From NCBI GenBank assembly GCA_002781805.1, contig PFFZ01000060.1:244-9148 (forward strand): 8,905 nucleotides of DNA, given 5' to 3'. The notes below the pieces were generated by a model. It searched no databases. It was not told where the DNA came from and saw only the letters and a program-made list of their open reading frames with translations. Origin of the DNA: Nitrosopumilales archaeon CG15_BIG_FIL_POST_REV_8_21_14_020_37_12. GTDB taxonomy: Archaea; Thermoproteota; Nitrososphaeria; Nitrososphaerales; Nitrosopumilaceae. Positions 5,878 through 8,905 of this stretch are shown here, piece after piece (positions within the stretch are counted from its first letter, which is position 1; each line of letters opens with the position of its first letter). The position numbers were made by a program, and so were the translations under genes.

Positions 5878-5904
5878 TTTCTTTTAATTTTATTTCTTTT
5901 TTTT
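5877..5904 (+). terminator. T-rich terminator overlapping the 3' end of atpI
   Basis: On the plus strand the region after the small gene is strongly T-rich and ends in a run of eight or more Ts (5897-5904). It would stop plus-strand transcription before it runs antisense into atpI. The same bases, read on the minus strand, encode the four C-terminal lysines and stop codon of AtpI. Confidence 0.5.
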
Positions 5905-7992
5905 CCAGATAAATTGATTGTATATTAATTCAGGTCTAATTTGTCTGAATGGTTGTGATCCGCCGTCATACCATTTTGTGAAAAATTCATACAAATGCAA
6001 TCTGAGTGACTGTATGTATACAATTAGTCCTTCAATCATCATGATTCCCAAGTTTCCACCAATGATCATTGCCCATGCGCCAATAGATTCTGAACCTCCA
6101 AGTGAAACAAATGCATTGTTTACTGTAAGTAACAACGCGGCATGTACCAATAACATGATTCCAAGTCGAGCATAACTGATTGTATGAGCTAAGCTTTCAA
6201 CTGTTTTGCCAAGAAATACTTCCATTACAACATTGGCCGCAGAGCCTCCATCCTCTGGATGTCTCTTTGCATGTAAAATTCCACCGATCATCATCATTGC
6301 CATTGAGGCAATGACAATTACTACTGCAATTCTAGTTACGATCCATACTTGTGCCCAATCTCCTAGGAATATTGTTACCCATGGAACTGCTTCATTGTGA
6401 ACTTTGGAATACATGTTCATTACATCATATTGTGAGCCTATTGCACACATCATGATAACCACAATTCCTCCATACAGTGTGATGTTTGGAATTGCCTCCA
6501 TGTACATTACAAGCTTGTGCCCTTCGTGTGCTAACCTTCTGATGCGTAGAACCATTGCCCAAACAAGATGAATAATTCCTATGAATAATGAAACTTTGAG
6601 GATATTGATTACTTGATCAAAGGTTAGTTCCGCAACACTTAGAATGCCTACAATCCAGCTTACTGAATGCAATGCTCCTCCCTCTTCTAAGAGTCCTTCA
6701 AATGGTCCCATATGATCAAGATGATACCCAAACATCTCTCCAGCACCTACACCTGCTATTGCAGCTGAAGCACCAGAAATTGCAATGAGCATTCCCCACT
6801 TGGAGAGATTTCCTTGTCCCTTGACTTTGAATAACAATCCCATTCCCATAAGCAATAATCCATGACCCATATCTGCAAACATCAATCCGTAAAATATTGG
6901 CCACATCAATGCAATCATGGGTGTTGGATCTGCTTCTCCCTTGTTAGGAATTCCTTGACTTTGTGTGATTACCTCAAATGTTCTAACAAATTTTTTATTA
7001 TCAAATAGAACCGGAATCTGCTCTTTATGTTTTGGTTCTGTAATGTCTTCAACAACTGACATCCATTGTTTTGTAGAATCCTTGAATTTAGATTCCATTT
7101 TACTTGGAATGAATCCCTGAATTACAGCAAAGTGTTTTGTCCCTCCTGGTTTTCTTAAAGTCTCAAGAACTTCTTTTGCAACTAATGCTTCTTCATGTAA
7201 AATCAAAATATCCCGTCTGATCTTCTTTTTGATAGATGCAATCTGTTTTGCAACTGTTCCTTGCTTTGTTAGCAGTTCTTTGATTTTGGCATCAACCATT
7301 GCAAATGCTTCTGCTGGAACCTGAGGGATTCCCTCTGGTATGACAAATGGATTTGCATTAAACCCACGAAGTACTTTTAGCGCTCTTTCTGAATCATCAA
7401 TTCCACAAATCACAAGAATTGCTACTTTTTCTTTACTTGCCAAGTCATACTTGTAAAAAGTGATTCCATCAAGTGCCCTGCTGATCTCTTCATAATCTGT
7501 AGAGTCGATAACAAAGAGATTTGTATAGAAATATTTCATCAAACCAAAACCTGATAAATCTATGTTCAATTTCTTGGCAATTTCAAGCGTATCTTTTAGT
7601 GATCTATACTCTTCAAGTGAACGTCTTGTGTTGGCTTCTTCTTCTAAGAGATGTGCTGGTTCATCAATAATTGTAGGCGCACGTTTTTTAAGGTCTTTTA
7701 TCATGTCTTCAATTTCTTCAATTTCATAATTGCTTTTCTTGATTACAGTTCCCTTGAATAGAATCTCCAAAATTCCCACGGTCAGTGGTACGCCTAAACC
7801 CTTGATTACCTCATCAATTGCCTGATATGTTTTTTGAGCTTCTAATAACAGATCATCAATTTCCGGTGTAACAAGATCATTCTCCGAATCTATCTTGTGA
7901 AACCATTCAAATTCTGTAAGTCTTGAAACTGCTTTTGGAGATTCACTTCTTGGTAATATTACACTCCCAAGTTTCAGATCTGCTACTACCAA
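5890..7992 (-). CDS. atpI: A-type ATP synthase subunit I (membrane stator)
   Basis: The protein is 700 residues from a TTG start at 7992. The first half is soluble and charged with coiled-coil stretches (stator-stalk attachment); the second half has about seven or eight membrane helices starting near PTPMIALMWPIFYGLMFADM, whose pattern followed by GHG is a signature of the subunit I / V-ATPase a family. The essential proton-path arginine is in SYARLG (Arg609), with a second conserved arginine in SLRLHLYEFFTKWYDGG (Arg664). Together with the K ring it forms the proton channel. The open frame extends to an ATG at 8052, but that ATG lies inside the atpE promoter element, and a TATA box (8015-8026) sits about 28 nt before the TTG, so the shorter start is preferred. 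From it the protein begins (M)VVADLKLGSVILPR. It is transcribed away from atpE and atpA. Confidence 0.93.
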   Translation of the reverse strand: MVVADLKLGSVILPRSESPKAVSRLTEFEWFHKIDSENDLVTPEIDDLLLEAQKTYQAIDEVIKGLGVPLTVGILEILFKGTVIKKSNYEIEEIEDMIKDLKKRAPTIIDEPAHLLEEEANTRRSLEEYRSLKDTLEIAKKLNIDLSGFGLMKYFYTNLFVIDSTDYEEISRALDGITFYKYDLASKEKVAILVICGIDDSERALKVLRGFNANPFVIPEGIPQVPAEAFAMVDAKIKELLTKQGTVAKQIASIKKKIRRDILILHEEALVAKEVLETLRKPGGTKHFAVIQGFIPSKMESKFKDSTKQWMSVVEDITEPKHKEQIPVLFDNKKFVRTFEVITQSQGIPNKGEADPTPMIALMWPIFYGLMFADMGHGLLLMGMGLLFKVKGQGNLSKWGMLIAISGASAAIAGVGAGEMFGYHLDHMGPFEGLLEEGGALHSVSWIVGILSVAELTFDQVINILKVSLFIGIIHLVWAMVLRIRRLAHEGHKLVMYMEAIPNITLYGGIVVIMMCAIGSQYDVMNMYSKVHNEAVPWVTIFLGDWAQVWIVTRIAVVIVIASMAMMMIGGILHAKRHPEDGGSAANVVMEVFLGKTVESLAHTISYARLGIMLLVHAALLLTVNNAFVSLGGSESIGAWAMIIGGNLGIMMIEGLIVYIQSLRLHLYEFFTKWYDGGSQPFRQIRPELIYNQFIWKKKK

Positions 7993-8014
7993 GATAATCC
8001 AACGTATTTCCTTT

Positions 8015-8026
8015 GATTTTAATATC
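8015..8026 (-). promoter_or_regulatory. atpI TATA box
   Basis: The minus strand reads GATATTAAAATC, with its centre about 28 nt before the TTG at 7992. This supports both a leaderless atpI message and the choice of the TTG start. It shares ATTAAAATC with the atpC and atpE boxes but not the flanking bases. Confidence 0.6.
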
Positions 8027-8044
8027 TTTCTGAATTGGAAACTC

Positions 8045-8060
8045 CCAAACATTAAAATCC
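8045..8060 (+). promoter_or_regulatory. atpE promoter: 16-nt element with TATA box
   Basis: CCAAACATTAAAATCC is identical to the element before atpC. The ATTAAAAT core is centred about 27 nt before the TTG start at 8082, giving a leaderless message. Its right end is also half of an inverted repeat, AAATCC (8055-8060) and GGATTT (8066-8071), lying between the TATA box and the predicted transcript start, where a repressor could act. Confidence 0.65.
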
Positions 8061-8081
8061 ATTACGGATTTACGGCACTCA

Positions 8082-8681
8082 TTGGAATCTAGTTCTGCAT
8101 TAGAAACTACTATTGACAAAATACTCGATCAAACTCAAAAAAACATTCTGTCAAGCATAGATTTAGCCCTCACAGATGCTCAAAAGACCCTAGATAATGC
8201 AATTCCTAGACTAGAGCAGGAATATGATAAAATCATATCAGATGGGAAAAAAGAGGCAGACAAGATACAAAAACAGATCGTTGGTAGTTCTGATCTTGAA
8301 GCAAGAAACAAACAGCTTTTAGCATTAGAAAAGGCCGTTGAGGACGTATTTACTAAAGCACTTGAACAAATTGCTAATGCCCAACGCAACGGGGATTATG
8401 CTAATTTGATAAAATCACTCTTAGAAAAATCTACAAATATCTTAGGAACCACACAAGTAATAGTTTATACAAATTCCAAGGATAGGGATTTGGTCAACTC
8501 TGCTCTTTCACAATTTTCTGGAGCAGAACTATCTGCTGAAACAATTGATTGTCTTGGTGGTGTTATTGTTAAATCAAAAGATGGTGCAATGACTTTTGAT
8601 AATACTATTGATGCAAGGATTGAACGTCTGAAGCCTTTAATAAGGAAAGAAATTGCATCAAAATTCGGAGTAGGGAATTAG
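8082..8681 (+). CDS. atpE: A-type ATP synthase subunit E (peripheral stalk)
   Basis: The 199-residue protein has a long charged N-terminal helix (about 1-100, with Lys/Glu/Gln-rich heptads such as [20 protein letters not shown]) and a compact C-terminal domain with the family signature [25 protein letters not shown] (about 157-181, Gly-Gly followed by Asn-Thr). Subunit E, paired with H, forms the peripheral stalk holding the catalytic head against rotation. Length matches the family. The start is TTG at 8082; the only other methionine codon in frame is far inside the conserved C-terminal domain, and a TATA box is placed about 27 nt upstream of the TTG. It is followed by atpA after one base, so the two are co-transcribed. 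Confidence 0.92.
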   Translation: MESSSALETTIDKILDQTQKNILSSIDLALTDAQKTLDNAIPRLEQEYDKIISDGKKEADKIQKQIVGSSDLEARNKQLLALEKAVEDVFTKALEQIANAQRNGDYANLIKSLLEKSTNILGTTQVIVYTNSKDRDLVNSALSQFSGAELSAETIDCLGGVIVKSKDGAMTFDNTIDARIERLKPLIRKEIASKFGVGN

Positions 8682-8682
8682 G

Positions 8683-8905
8683 ATGGCAGCTCAAGGTAGA
8701 ATTGTTTGGGTCAGTGGGCCTGCAGTAAAGGCAGATGGAATGTCTGATGCAAAAATGTATGAAACTGTAGTGGTTGGAAATTCAAAGCTTGTCGGCGAAG
8801 TAATCCGATTGACAGGTGATGTTGCATTTATTCAAGTATACGAGTCAACAAGTGGATTGAAACCAGGCGAGCCAGTAGTTGGTACTGGAAACCCACTCAG
8901 TGTTT
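8683..8905 (+). CDS. atpA: A-type ATP synthase subunit A, N-terminal part (partial)
   Basis: The ATG at 8683 is one base past the atpE stop and the frame stays open to the window edge, giving the first 74 residues. The sequence [16 protein letters not shown], then [20 protein letters not shown], then [14 protein letters not shown] is the N-terminal beta-barrel of the catalytic subunit A (V-ATPase A family). The nucleotide-binding domain with the P-loop lies beyond the window. A GGAG about 12 nt upstream, inside the end of atpE, may act as ribosome-binding site; the near-overlap also suggests translational coupling. The subunit hydrolyses or makes ATP in the A1 head. Confidence 0.95.
   Translation, partial: MAAQGRIVWVSGPAVKADGMSDAKMYETVVVGNSKLVGEVIRLTGDVAFIQVYESTSGLKPGEPVVGTGNPLSV

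Noticed and set aside
7993..8052. AtpI start at the upstream ATG
   Set aside because: That ATG lies inside the atpE TATA element and the atpI TATA box would be within the coding region; the added 20 residues do not resemble a subunit I N-terminus.

Overview
The window looks like chromosomal DNA from an AT-rich, ammonia-oxidising thaumarchaeon (Nitrososphaerota) of the Nitrosopumilus type. The support is archaeal A-type ATP synthase genes, a long Amt ammonium transporter with a secretory signal, TATA-like boxes placed 23-30 nt before start codons (leaderless mRNAs), and very short intergenic gaps. No RNA gene, insertion sequence, prophage or CRISPR array is visible, and no gene-free stretch exceeds 300 bases.

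Layout. (1) 1-392: the 3' end of an unidentified + strand gene, a hairpin/T-run terminator candidate, and a previously easy-to-miss 36-residue single-membrane-span gene with its own TATA box. (2) 393-2358, minus strand: atpC, a 78-residue two-span membrane protein 8 nt behind it, and a Cas4/RecB-like protein that keeps four cluster-type cysteines but appears to lack catalytic residues. (3) 2424-3089, minus strand: a probable winged-helix regulator, divergent from (4) the ammonium transporter gene (3217-4782, plus), with a small palindrome between them. (5) 4897-5673, plus: a two-domain rhodanese-type sulfurtransferase. (6) 5714-5877, plus: remains of a small charged protein broken by frameshift(s). 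(7) 5890-7992, minus: atpI. (8) 8082 onward, plus: atpE then the start of atpA, running off the window.

How they fit together. AtpI (membrane stator with the proton-path arginine), AtpE (peripheral stalk), AtpA (catalytic) and AtpC (rotor-socket) belong to one A1AO ATP synthase, but here they occupy three transcription units, and an ammonium transporter, its possible regulator and a sulfurtransferase sit between them. An identical 16-nt promoter sequence precedes both atpC and atpE at almost the same distance from the start codon, which could keep the scattered subunits co-expressed. atpI and atpE diverge from a compact 89-nt region, and both appear to start with TTG codons on leaderless transcripts.

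The points most worth a second look are the shared ATP synthase promoter element, the catalytically degenerate Cas4-like protein tied to atpC, the frameshifted small gene, the perfect 9-bp hairpin in the first 40 nt of the amt message, and the tiny membrane-protein genes.
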